In this document: positions 1-12,269 of the stretch, in pieces
Layout: each line of letters begins with the position of its first letter
Numbering within the stretch: the stretch's first letter is position 1
Made by a program: the position numbers and the translations under genes
The notes under the pieces: model-generated
Told to the model about the DNA's origin: nothing
Seen by the model: the letters and a program-made list of their open reading frames with translations, nothing else
Database searches by the model: none
Origin: Tetrahymena elliotti 4EA
Lineage: Eukaryota; Ciliophora; Oligohymenophorea; Hymenostomatida; Tetrahymenidae
Assembly: GCA_000231825.2 (NCBI GenBank)
Contig: JH720312.1
Coordinates: 1,084,236 to 1,148,235 of the forward strand
DNA: 64,000 bases
Direction: 5' to 3'

Positions 1-180
1 AAATTTAATTTTTTAATAAATTAAATTACTTATTTAAATAAATTGAAATAGAAGCAACCTCAATTTCCTTAAATTAAATTAAATTCTATTAAAATATGAA
101 AAGTTTAGGTTTTTATAAATTAAAAAATGCTTCACTCCTTTCTCTTTCAATTTAATTAAAAATAATAAATAATGCTTTAC

Positions 181-705
181 AGAAACATCTTTCCATGACA
201 ATAAATTAGTAATTTATTGAATTATGAGACTCAGTAAAGAATTGGTAAACTTTAGTGATGGAACCAGATTTAAATTGTTTTAAGATATCGTATTCCTTCT
301 TGTTTCTCTCAAATTAATCTAGATTTTAGTATTTCATTAACTTTACTGCAAGATTATTATTCTACTCGTTACAAGCCTTCAAAACAAATCCACAGCCACC
401 AACTCCAAGGAGACCATTTTCAATTATTATACCCTTCTTTTCTAAATACTTTACAACTCTTTCAATCTAACTAAAAGGTTGATTTACTTTTTAGCCAAGT
501 TCAGTCATTTCTTGCTTATTTATTTGTCTCTCTTTTTTTCAATAAAAAAATTAATGATAATTTTTTTTTCAGTTAAAAATAAAAACGGCTCTTTAGAAAA
601 TAAGATTAGAAATATTAACTTACATTTTATTTTTTCCCATATTTCTGAATTTTAAGGGATATATTAAGGTTGAGTTTTTTAAGGTTTTGTAGAAGATGAT
701 CCCAT
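181..705 (-). CDS. Protein kinase K1, N-terminal part (cut by window edge)
   Basis: This is the 5' part of a serine/threonine-type protein kinase, read with TAA/TAG as Gln. Exon 1 is 705-624 and begins MGSSSTKPQKTQ. A 92-nt GT..AG intron (623-532) follows, then exon 2 (531-181) ends at a GTAAAG donor at 180. Exon 2 carries the kinase N-lobe: a glycine loop read as GVGGCGF, the ATP-binding Lys in LAVKLM, and the hinge IVMERCF. It is exactly 351 nt, as in the four paralogues to the right. Bases 1-180 would be the next intron; the catalytic loop and C-terminal tail lie outside the window. Gly2 with Thr6-Lys7 fits the N-myristoylation consensus. It is closest to K2 (both MGSSxTKPQ, then TELGQK). 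The fold is clear; substrate and pathway are unknown. Confidence 0.85.
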
Positions 706-1866
706 AGTAAAATATTGGTTTCTGTTTAAGGTTTAATTAGTTTGTATTTACTTTAATTATTAAAAATTAATTGTTTTATTAATATTTTAGATTTATATTT
801 TTTGACTTTAATATGCTTTTTTATCTCTTTAGATTATTATTTTTATTATTCAAAATTAAACAGTAAAATGATCATATTAATTTTTATAAATGAAATTTAC
901 CAGTTATCAGCATGAATTATAATTTTTATATTTTTTGTGTTTAATATCAATCTTACTTGAATTTAAGATAATTTGTTCATTCTACCTTTCAATCATTATT
1001 ATAAAGAAGCTAAGTAATAAAATACAACAGTGTTTTTATTTTACAAATATTCTAAATTAATTTACTCAATTAAATCCAAACGTATTTCATTTATATTTTT
1101 GATTCTACTTTAACTTATGTACAATTATTTTCCAACGTATTTTTTAATAGCAATAGAAATTATAAAATCCTTAGATTATAAAAATAGTTAAATATTTATA
1201 ATAATTGATCTTATCAAATAAATAAAGCAAAAGATACAAAAATATTTTTTATTTTTATAAATAGAGAGGGTTGATAGACTATTCTCAGAAGCTTTTTTTT
1301 CTTTAAAGAAATTTTTTTAATTTAACAAAAGTTTTATAGTTTTATTTATTTTTAAATAAATCCTACCTCTACTCTACATTTTTTGCACTTGAAATAGTTA
1401 TGTTTTAAACATACATCTTTGATTATTAAATCAAAATGGCAAACGAAAAAATAGAAGTGTAAAATATTTTGTTGAGATTTTATATGTATTAAAGTCCTTC
1501 TTTAATTGATTTGCCAAAAAAGTGTGCTAATATTCACTTATGTTGAATAGTACTTAATAAATTAGATTAGTAAATAAATAATTAATTAATAATGAAATAG
1601 AAGATATAAATGAGAAATAAATTTAAAAAAAGATGAGCAACTCATTGTTTTATTAATTTAAGTTGATTTCGTACATTATTTATTAAATTGAAATAGTAAG
1701 ATTTATATAGAGTTTGGAGAACTAAAATAAAAATAAAATTTATTTTTAGATTTTTGATTGAAAGATTGATTGATTTATTATTGTTAAATTAATTATATAT
1801 AGTATAAGTAAGTGTAAGATTGTTGGGAAATTATTTTTTTTGGGAAGCATCCATTTTATTTTCAGT
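706..1866. other. Intergenic, K2 3' end to K1 start
   Basis: This AT-rich stretch has no exon-like reading frame under the ciliate code on either strand. It holds the presumed 3' flank of K2 and the upstream region of K1. No repeat or RNA gene was recognised. Confidence 0.6.
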
Positions 1867-4345
1867 TCAAAACGGGTTAAAAGGGGTACTAAAGGGATTT
1901 CCAAACTTGTTTGTTCTTTGATCAAAAATGTTAGCATGTAATTAGTTTGAACTAAAGAATTTTTTTGAATAGCTTTATTTGTCAGGCGATACAAATATGT
2001 ATTATTACTACGGTTTCTATGGCATGTGATATTCTTATTACATTTATTGCTTGTTGGTAGATGATAGTTATTAGATTATATTAATATATCTTTGATTTTA
2101 AATATTTTCTCTTGATTTGACTTATTAGGATCCAATGATATTATTTCTTGATAATTAAGGTGATTTAAATTCATCAATTGAAGGTAGGTTGTTTGAAGAT
2201 TTTTTCTCGAAATTATTATTAGATTAAAATTAATCAAAGTCACTGAGTGAAGGAATTATAAATTTTTTTTTACTATCTTTAGTCGATAGTTAAGCTTATC
2301 CGTCAATAGAACCATAAGATGGTGCTAAGTAGGGTAGTTTAACTACTAATTTATTTTCTAAATTATCATTGCTAGTTGGAATTTATAGTAACTAAGGTTG
2401 TGAGGAATAGTTTCTTATTCTCTCACTTTAAAGAGGCTTAGTGTAAATTTTTTCATTCTAATTAGGGTTAAAAAGGGCTTATTTTTAGGAAGAATAAATT
2501 CTTGTTCTTTGTGGTTGAGGTAATGAAGGTTCTAAAATTTTTTTTGCTTTCTCATCAGAATTGAATATTTGATTTAAACTATAAGTAGAGACAGGCCTTA
2601 TTTTAATCTTTCTTTTACCCTTCTCAACTTTGAGAATTTTAACTTAATCTCTTTACTAATCGCATTCTTAATTATCTTATTCTTTTAATTTTTTAGGATT
2701 TAACTATTATTCATTCTCATGTTTATCTTCCTTTTAATCTTGAAGGTTTTAATGGTCTTATTTATTTTGATTTATATTATCAGGGGATACTTTATTCTTT
2801 TGATTCTAAAGTTCTCTTAGAATATGAATTACTTCTTCTACAGTCAGTCTATCATCTGCTTCATATTACATCATTTTTTTAATAACAGAATGATTGAACT
2901 CTTCATAGTATGGATTTAAACACCTATCATAGTTATGGGCAGATATTTTTTCCTTAATAATCCATTTTTAAGATACATCTACTCCTGTTAACTATAAAAA
3001 AACTACACCGAGGCTGTAAATATCACTCTAAAACAATTTTTAAAAACAGATTATTTATTAATGTAACTTGGAAGAGAAAACATTTTAAAAAATGTTTAGA
3101 CCAAATTAAAAAGAGTGAAAAAAATTGGATGAAAATAATATGCAATTTTTCATGGTCAAAAAAAGTAAATTACAGATTTTGATACTTTAGGAGTCGCACT
3201 AGTGGTCATAAGTTAATACTATTCTGGAGATGAATAAGTTGCTGTAAATCCTATCTATTTATTTAGATGAATAAAAAGTTAAGAATAAGGCTAATTATTT
3301 ATTTATTAATTGATTGATTTCAAATTTAGATCATTGTAAGATAATTGGCAAATAATGTAAGAAAAAAAATAGATAATTACTAAGTTTTTGGTATGCTGTC
3401 TGTTTTCTGATACCACCTTAGAAACACCTAAGTCTGCATATTTCCACTTTAAGTCTAACCCGAGAAGGATATTAGCAGGCTTAATATCAAGATGAATAAT
3501 ATTCTTCTTGTGAAGCTCTTATAGCCCTCTAGATAACTGAAGACATAAAGAATATAAATTTTAGTGGCTTAAAAGTTTGTTAGCACTTATTTTTTTGGTA
3601 ATATAATTCTTTAAGTCATCTATTTAATATAATAAGTAAATTAATAATTTTATTAAGGAAATTAATATCAATCAATCAATTTGCCTTTCTGAAAATTTAA
3701 TCTATTTATGAGTTTAAATTCTTTTAGGATATATTCAATAAATAGTACTACTTTTTTTGATTTATTTTACTATCAATTTTTTAATGATTTTTAAATAAAT
3801 GCTTACAAACACATCTCTCCATCACTATAATTTGGTAGTCTATTGAATTATGAGATTCAGTTAAGTATTAGTACACTTTCGTTATGTAATTAGAGTTAAA
3901 TTTTTTTAAGATATCGTATTCCCTTTTATTGTTCTCAAATGAATCTAGATTTTAGTACTTCATTAATTTAACTGCAAGATGCTCATTCTACTCACTACAT
4001 GCCTTCAAGACAAACCCGCTCCCACCTGCTCCTAGGAGGCCATTTTCTATAATGATTCCCTACTTTTCTAAATACTTGACGGCCTTTTCAATTTAATCTA
4101 AAGGTTGATTTATTTTTTAACCAAGTTCTGTCATTTCTTGTTAATTCATTTATCTCTCTTTGTTATTAATAGAATTTTATATAAAAATTTTTGAAATTGA
4201 GCAAAGTGAAAAGAATAGTTTAAAAAGTAGGATAAAATGTTTTAAGCTTACCCTTGAGTTTAGACCATAATTCTGGATTTTGAGGGATCTTTTAAGTCTG
4301 TGTTTCAAGCTATATAGCTTAAGGTTTAGTAGGTGATGATCCCAT
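1867..4345 (-). CDS. Protein kinase K2, intact, with long Q/N/S-rich tail
   Basis: Five exons: 4345-4252, 4157-3807, 3619-3381, 3254-3174 and 3027-1867. All joins keep frame and give 641 residues ending NPFSTPFNPF then TGA. The kinase domain spans roughly residues 65-320: glycine loop GAGGSGF, Lys in LAVKLM, hinge IVMERC, catalytic loop IIHLDIKPANI, metal-binding motif DLG instead of the usual DFG, and YSSPEQY in place of APE. The C-terminal tail of about 320 residues is rich in Q, N, S and K. Gly2 with Thr6-Lys7 (MGSSPTKP) fits N-myristoylation, so I infer membrane attachment. Unlike K3-K5, K2 has no intron just before DLG. It belongs to a tandem same-strand family with K1 and K3-K5. Catalytic residues look complete apart from the DFG change; the substrate is unknown. 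Confidence 0.92.
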
Positions 4346-5815
4346 TATGTTTTATATATTAATAGGCTCAGATATTAATGAAATTAGATGTAATTTACTT
4401 TCTTTATTTTTCAATTTATTGTTTTCTTTAAATTTTTAATTTACTTTTTTGGTAAGTGACTAAATTATGCTTTTTTGCCAGACTAATTGTACTGAATTAA
4501 ATTATTTGTGCCTTAGAAATCATAAAAAAAATAAGATTTAAACAGTATTGACAAAACTAACACTGTTTGCAATAGAAATTGGGTAATTACTTAATTCCAC
4601 TATGGATTATTGGATTTTTTTACCTTTAAATATGCTACTTGAATTTGTAACTATGCATTCGACCTTTAATTTTTAAACAAAATTAAGCTATAATTCTTCA
4701 ATCTCAATCTTGCTTAAAATATTTTCAATGATCTTACTTTTATAAAATAAAGGCATTTAACTTATTTTAAAAATTTTATTTAAGCATTTTTATCATAGCA
4801 ATCAAACTTATTTCTAATTTAAACATAAAAATTAAATAAAATAGAATACAAGTATAATAAACATTTTCTTTTCTTTTTACATAAGATTTATGTATTTTTA
4901 TAAAACTATAGTAGCAAATAAACTAATCAAGGCAAATATAGAAAAATATTTATTCTTTTATATCTATTAATTATTTATTATTCATTATAGACTTAATTAT
5001 ATTAAAGTTTCTTCTCAATAGCTAGTGCTTTCAGTTTATTCGGATAGATTAAATATTAATTAAAAGAAAAATTAAGCCTAAAGGAACTTTTAGACTGAAG
5101 TGATGAGTACTAAATTATTACATGAAAATGAAGTTTTATGATAATTAAGATTAATCATGTAGTAGTTTACATAAATATGCTAATAAATGTAGCAAACTCT
5201 ACTTATTGAGTAAAAGTATTGCTGTTATGTAAAAATACAATAAAAATTAATAGTAAATAGAATTTTTCAAGCATTCAATTCTAGAAATTAGATATTACTA
5301 GGAAAATTAGATAATATTTTTACTGAACTAAATAAATTAAATTAAGTGTGTTTATACATGTAAAAATTAGAGATTTTTATCAGACATATTCATACTCAAT
5401 TTTTTATTTTTTATATTACTCGTTGGTAGAAAATTAAAAATCTTTCAGCATCTTTTTCTTGTTTCGTTAATTTTATCCAAAATAAATAGGAATTTTTTAT
5501 CTTGAGTAAAGTAAATTATCTTTAGAAATATTAAGACTATGAAAAAAAATACAACTGACAAATAGCTAATGAAATCTTTAAAAACCTTTACAGATTTTTT
5601 ACATGACTCATAGGTAAATCTTGAATAATAATTAAACATAAATTACTTGTGATAAAAAGTAAATCAAGTATTTTTGATGAATTTTATTCAAATATATTTT
5701 TATAATTTGTGGAAAATTTTAATAGATTAAAAATATTGAGAAATGCGATTTTATTTTTATGCAGCATTTTAAATTTCTTTCATTTTTAATTTTTAGGATT
5801 TGGTTTTATTTTTTC
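4346..5815. other. Intergenic, K3 3' end to K2 start
   Basis: About 1.5 kb of AT-rich sequence. I see no frame with exon-like composition and no homology to the neighbouring kinases. Confidence 0.55.
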
Positions 5816-8205
5816 TCATTAAAAACTCATTAATGATGAGCTCATTCTTCTTTAACCATTTCTATCTTCTTACTTTGAATAAGCTATGAAGATATCTTGT
5901 TTCTATCTTTAAGCAAAATAATTACTATTATTTACCATATTTGTATTCATTTTGTTCATTTTATATTAGTTTGATTAATTTACATACTCCATGTATACTT
6001 TATTATGTATATTCTAGTTGTTATTTAAATAATCTTATTTTTATTTTGGTTAAGCATATTCTTTGAATGAATATACTGATTAATTTTATATTTGAGGTAG
6101 TTTAGACTAAGGACTCTATAATTCTTACTTTTGAGTGAAATCAAACCCATAACTCAAATTCGAAAATTGAGAGGGAGTTTTTTGTCTGGTGCTGCTATAG
6201 AATTATTATTGAGAATTCAAAGAATTTTTAGGAGAGTTGTAAGCATTTAAATTTAAAGGTGAATTAGATTCTTTATAATTAGATGCATATTAATTTTAAG
6301 CTAAAACATTTGAAAATCCTAATTTTAAATTTGTATATTTATTTTAAACAATTTATTTAGGGGTTTATACTTGATTTAAATGGCTACTTAAATTAAATTA
6401 AGCAGAATTTTATTTTATTTTTGGAAGTTTAGGGGTACTGCTACCATCATATTACTAATTCTTTTATTATCTTAAAGTTGAAGGAGACAAAGAAGATTAA
6501 TTTTTTTACACATTAAGCTCCATTTAAATAATATCATTTTAAAACAATTTAAGACTTGGCCTTCTCTTTATTTTTAACTTTTTTGTTTTTGATTTTGGTG
6601 TATCTACTTATTCAGAGTCTGAATCCTAATCATTATTTTTATTACTTTAGTTTCTTGATAGTTAAATTGGAGTTTATTCTCTTGAATCTTCTTTCTTTTG
6701 TAATAATACTATGTTAGATTAAGCTTTTTTCAAAACTAAAACTTTTTTATTATTTTTATCACTTTAATCATAGTCATTTTTTATTAGCTATTTAATGTTT
6801 TAAACTACATCATTGATCTCTAGTCTTTCATCTGGTTCATAACAAACCATTTGCTTAATGATTTAATTTAGTTATTCAAAATTTGGATTAAGGCATTTAT
6901 CATAATTTCCTCCTTTTAGCTTCTCTGAAAATACCCATTTCTGACTTATATCTACTCCAGTTAATTCCATAAAAACCAATCCAAGGCTGTATACATCACT
7001 CTAATTAATTAAAATTTCACTAAATAAAATTCAAAAAGATAAAAAAACAAAGCTAATGAGTTTTTTTACAGATTTTGTGATTGATCTCTTAGTATTACAA
7101 TTTGCAAGTTAATATTATTCTGGTGAAGAATATTGTGCAGTAAAACCTCCCTATTAATAAAAAAATTATATGAATATGAGTGATAAACGCTTAGGATTTC
7201 GTAATAGAAATAATTTATCAAATTTTGATTATCTAAAAATAATGATTTACTAGATGTTCTGTATGGTCTTTCTTATCAAGAAATTTAGAGATTCCAAGAT
7301 CAGCTTTTTAATTAAATCAAATTAAAATAAATTACTCAATAAATAAATAGATAAAGGCAAATGACTAGAATTTTTAAATTAACTTACCATATTTCCATTT
7401 TAAATCGATTCCAAATAAGATATTTCCTGGTTTTATATCTAAATGCAAAATATTTTGTGAGTGTAAATCTCTCAGTCCTTTGGCGAGCTCCAAGCAGAGC
7501 TTATATATTTGAATGTGTGAAAGACTCTTTTTATTCTTAGCGTTTTTTTGTAAGTAGGATTTTAGATCATCTATTTGTTAATAAAAGTAATATTCAATTA
7601 GTAATTTAAATATTGACAAATAAATGTTAAATCTTATTCCATTTTAGTAATAAAATCTACTAAACAAATTGATATTACATGCGCATCTTTCCATAATTAA
7701 AATTTAGTAATTCATCGATTAGTATTATTCTTAGATGATATCATACACTTTTATGATGTGAGGGCTCTTAAACTAGCTTAGGATTTGGAATTCTTACTAG
7801 CATGCTTTTATTTCAGTTTAACTAGGATTAATTAAGAATTTTATTGCTAAGTAATCATTTTCCTCGCTACATGCTTTCATGACTAATGCTGATCCTCCCA
7901 TACCAAGAAATCCATTTTCAACAATATATTTTTTTGACTCGAGAAAGTTTACAGCTTTTTAAATACTTTCAAAAGGGAAATTGATTCTTTGACCTAAGGC
8001 TTATTCTTCTAACTCTGTTATTTTTCTTTCTATTTTTAAATGAAAATTATTGAACTTGTTCACAAATAAACTAGTCACTAATTTAGATGAAAGTATAAAA
8101 TGATTATTTAAACTTAAAGTTTATTGAATAAAAACATTAATTACATTTAAGCTAAACCCATTTGGACTTTTCTTTTGCAGAAGATTTTGTACTTTATTAT
8201 CCCAT
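5816..8205 (-). CDS. Protein kinase K3, intact
   Basis: Six exons: 8205-8145, 8029-7679, 7570-7388, 7303-7251, 7150-7070 and 7000-5816. All joins keep frame and give 637 residues. Visible kinase motifs are the glycine loop GMGGSA (63-68), Lys84 in LAIKFL, hinge LIMERC, catalytic loop HLDIKPGN (180-187), DLG (200-202) and YSSPEQY. The domain ends near residue 310. A tail of about 325 residues holds short islands shared with K4 and K5: TPKLP, an SPxNS-like island, PSQFSN, and a terminal MSSSLMSFQ. MGQQSTKS at the start fits N-myristoylation (Gly2, Thr6, Lys7). Next to K2 it has one extra intron, exactly before DLG. The family is clear; the pathway cannot be inferred from the sequence. Confidence 0.93.
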
Positions 8206-9406
8206 AAGTAAAAAAAATCCAATATTATCTATTTGTGATTGTAATTATTTTTTTAAATTACTCTTTAATTTATTTTTTTTTATTCTTTTGTTTCTTATTT
8301 AATTAAAAAAGGAGTAAAAGGATGACCATAATTTTTATTAAATTCCTTTAAGCTGGTAAATATAAATTCAAATCAGTCAAAACCTTTTAGATGATGCATG
8401 TGTGAGGGTACTAGTGGTCTATAGAAATAATTAATATAAATGAATGAGTAGATATCAATTTTTTTAATCGAATTATTTAGTCTTAAACTAGTACTAATTT
8501 ATTTGGATTGACTACATAATATCCAATAATTATTAATAATTTCTTTACAAAATTACAAAAAATACCACTGGAGTTGAATTCAAAATAACAAAAATACCTT
8601 AATATTTATTCATTCCATTTTTAGTATTTGAACTAAGAATTTTTTCATAAGCTTAGAGAATTGTATCTTAAAATTCACTAGTCTTCTCAAAATAAAAATA
8701 ATGTTTTTTATTTACTCTTCTGTAGCATTTAGAAAAATAAGCTTATAAAATGATAAATTTGTTGCTGAAAACTAATGTCAAAAATATTTGTTTCCTTTTG
8801 TTACAATTAAAATTGATTTATTTTATTAAATCAAATATTATTTCTACATTTCTAAAAAAGAATCTACTTTTTTGATAAATAGTCAAAAAAAATAGATTTT
8901 GTTGCTTTTAAATTCTACCTTATTAAAATCAAGATTTTATCTTTGGGTGTGTTTTGAAAAGGATAAAAATCCTTTTATGATTTCCTTTTTTGAAGGAGAA
9001 GATATTTAAATTAATTAAATCGATTTTTGAACAAAGAGCAAAATTAAATAGATTTCCTACATTTCATTTTAGAGTGTTTTTTATTAAAAAATCTGTAAAT
9101 TAAATTGCTACTTGCCAAATAAATGTAAAATTTTTTTAAATTAGAGATCTAAATCTAGCTAATGTTTGAAATATTTCTATCATTTATTTATGATAAAAAT
9201 AAATTATCTATTCTTAAATTTAAGAAAGAAATAAGCAAAAAATAGTAAAAGTAGAGTTTTATTACTTTTTTGATAATTAATTTAGAATAATACTTCAATA
9301 TAAATACATTAATTAAATGAATAAACAATATCAAAAGCTTATTTATTAATAAAGATGGGAAAATTTATTTTTGAATTTATCTATCTATAAATATATTATT
9401 ATTTGA
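8206..9406. other. Intergenic, acidic gene 3' end to K3 start
   Basis: AT-rich sequence with no supported exon on either strand and no repeat noticed. Confidence 0.55.
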
Positions 9407-10720
9407 TCATTTATTTTAGGGTGCATCATATTTTGGGTTATTAGAAAGGAATCTGATTACATCCATGGCACAGCTACACATAACTTATAATTTTTCATTA
9501 TCAAGAAGATATTTAAAAATTTTAGCTGGAGACATTCTTATTTTTAGTAGAAAAGATGCCATTAATTAACCGGAATTAGAATAGTCATAAAATCTTTAGG
9601 CCTTAAAAATGATGATTTGTTCAATAAGATTATTAAAGTCTTCATTATCTTAGTAGCATGATATTTCTTATTTTTTATCAATTAGATTTTTTAATATTTC
9701 ATCTCCTTTCTCATTTTTTTTTTCATCATCTTTTATTTGTAGCAATTACTATAAATCGTCTTTGAATTATTAGATTTTACGAACAGAGATAAAAGAAGGG
9801 ATCGAATTTTGGTCAAATTTTTCACTATCATAAATTTCTTTGAACAACTCTTTAATTTTTTTCTATCTAATCTCTTTATCCTCTATCATCTTAGCTAAAT
9901 ATCGATGAGGGAAATATTTCTCATATTTTAATATGAACCCAATAATTTTATTGATATATTTCATTTTAATGATTTTTTCTTCCTCTACTTTATCATAAAT
10001 GATTTCACAAAAAAATTACCTCACATTTAATGTAGGCTTCCTAAGAAGTGTCTACTTATAATTTTTAAATGTTGCTAATTTTTCTTTTGGATCTAATTTT
10101 TTATATTGCTCAATTTACTCTTTGCTTATCAATGAATCTTCATCATCATCACGATTCAATTCATCATTAAAAACTTCATATTCTTTAATAGAATCATTCT
10201 AAGCTAGCTTTTTATGCCTCTTTATTGAAGATTCTGAATTAAATAAATGGTCTTTTTCTTCCTATACTTAGAAAGATCCCAATTCTTCTTCTTCATCTTC
10301 GTCATCTTCATCTTAATCTAATCTTTATCCATCATAACTTCTTTCTTCTAACTATATATCATCTTCGTCTTCAGATTCTGATTATTCTAAAACTCTATTC
10401 TTTTACATTTGTTATGATTAATTGGAATTCGAAGAACTTTCTCTAGAATTAGTCATACTTCTTAGCAATTTTTATTACTGCTTTAAATTTTCTATATACT
10501 ATTTGCTTTTTGTTAAATTATTCAAATGAGATGTTGTTTTCATTGAAGAAAAGCTTTACGATGTTGGGAACTTGCTGATTAAACTTAAGATATCTTTTTC
10601 AGCTTAGTTACTGATTAACTGCTTGTTAAATATGAAAGTATGCTAGAAACGGGGCTATTGAAAGCTTTTGTAAGGGTCCTATTCATCTTAGTCTTCTTCT
10701 TTTCCAAAAAAACTTTTCAT
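9407..10720 (-). CDS. Acidic uncharacterised protein
   Basis: A single open frame of 438 codons (437 residues) from ATG at 10720 to TGA at 9407, with many TAA/TAG codons read as Gln. I do not recognise the family. The N-terminal 110 residues are polar and Ser/Gln-rich (start MKSFFGKEEDQDEQ). Residues about 112-148 form a strongly acidic block of Asp/Glu with a little Ser. The C-terminal 250 residues are Lys/Glu/Ile/Leu-rich and probably helical, with a short Cys-containing stretch near the end (VMCSCAMDV). There is no signal peptide or membrane segment. The acidic block and basic helical part would suit a nuclear or nucleolar protein, but that is a guess. It lies between kinases K3 and K4 and shares no sequence with them, so it seems to interrupt the tandem array. 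Confidence 0.75.
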
Positions 10721-12269
10721 TTTTATTTAAAAATGCCTATCAATAAAAATCTTTTTATCCTTTTTTAATTTATTAATAATTATAATTTTAATCAATTTTG
10801 TATGTAGAATATTCATATTAGTTTACAATTATATGAAATTATGTGTTTATATCCTTTTAACAAATTCAATACAATTTTATGAAATCATCTAAAAAAAACT
10901 GATTGGTTTCTTGCCTAAGTTAAATCGATTAACTAACAAAAAAACAAACAATTTTTAATTATCTAAAATTCATTACTAAAACATTGATTGGATATTAACT
11001 AATTTCTGGTATATATCATTCATTATTCTCAATTCATTAAAACTATAAATTGCCTGCCTATTTCTATTAATAGTCAATATATTTAGTCTATGTATATATA
11101 GCTGAATTCAAATTTATTAATCATGAGGAAGAAACCACAACTTATTTTACCCTCTTTTAAATTCCATCCTAAAACAAAAAAAAATTATTCAATTAATTTT
11201 CAATTCAAATTCCATAACAATGACTAGTTAAACAAACTTTAAGAATTTTAATGAGCCAAAATATTTTCTTAAAATTTTTTTTTTTTCGCAACAAAATATT
11301 TAAAAAAATTCATATTCAAAAATAGCTTTCTTTAAATTTATTTTTAAAATGCCTAACAAAAAAATAAATGAATTTGACTCTTTGCTTTATTTTTAAAAGA
11401 TCATCCTTAAGGGAAATCATCAATTTTTAATAGAAAATATAGAAAAAAGTTTTATCTTTAAATTAAATTTGTTCATTAAAGTTTTATTTTTTGAATTTAT
11501 GATAAACTCAAGCAAACAAAGAATAATTTAGCTATCGAATTTATGTGTTTTAGATAAATCCTATTCTATAAATTTATGATAGAAATAAGCTAATATAATA
11601 AATATTCAATACTAATTCCAAATTTTTCATTAAGAATAAATGATCCATTATATTTTATTTTTAAAAAATTTCCCCCAAAATGCAAATGAAGTATCAAATT
11701 TTACAATAAAGATAAAAAAAGAAAGAAAATAAAAAGAAATAAACATTTAATTTTCAGTCAATCATGAAAAGAATCAAGCTATTAATGATAGAGACTTTAA
11801 ATATATTAAAGAACTTTACACTGTAAAAACAAATAAAATCAAGATGCTATTAGTAGTATTTATTTTTTCTAAAAATAACGAAATTTCAAAGAAACTATTC
11901 AAGAAATGAGTTAATAATTTTTGTAGAAAGAATAAAATTTCTAAAAAATAAATCAAGGGTATAAATTTAAAAACGAGAATCAAATATAGTAAAATTTAAA
12001 ATACACTATAATATGTTTGTTTGTATTTTTCATTAAATAATTAATAAATAAACACGTATTTTTATATAGAATTAGTTTTTTAAATTAAAGTCCAGTAATA
12101 CTAAAAAAAGATATTCAAATTATGAAAAAATATACAGTGACGAATAATTTAAATCTATTCAATAATAACAGTTTTGACAAATGTAATATGGAAAAATTTT
12201 TAAAAAATGAAATAAAATAATAAATAATTTGTAAAATATAACTTAATTTTATTTGTAAAAGTTATGAAT
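10721..12269. other. Intergenic, K4 3' end to acidic gene start
   Basis: About 1.5 kb, very AT-rich, with poly-A and poly-T runs. No exon or RNA gene was recognised. Confidence 0.55.

Noticed and set aside
1746..1994. Short minus-strand open frame with a standard start
   Set aside because: It overlaps the C-terminal coding end of kinase K2 in a different frame and depends on the standard code; K2's frame explains the sequence better.
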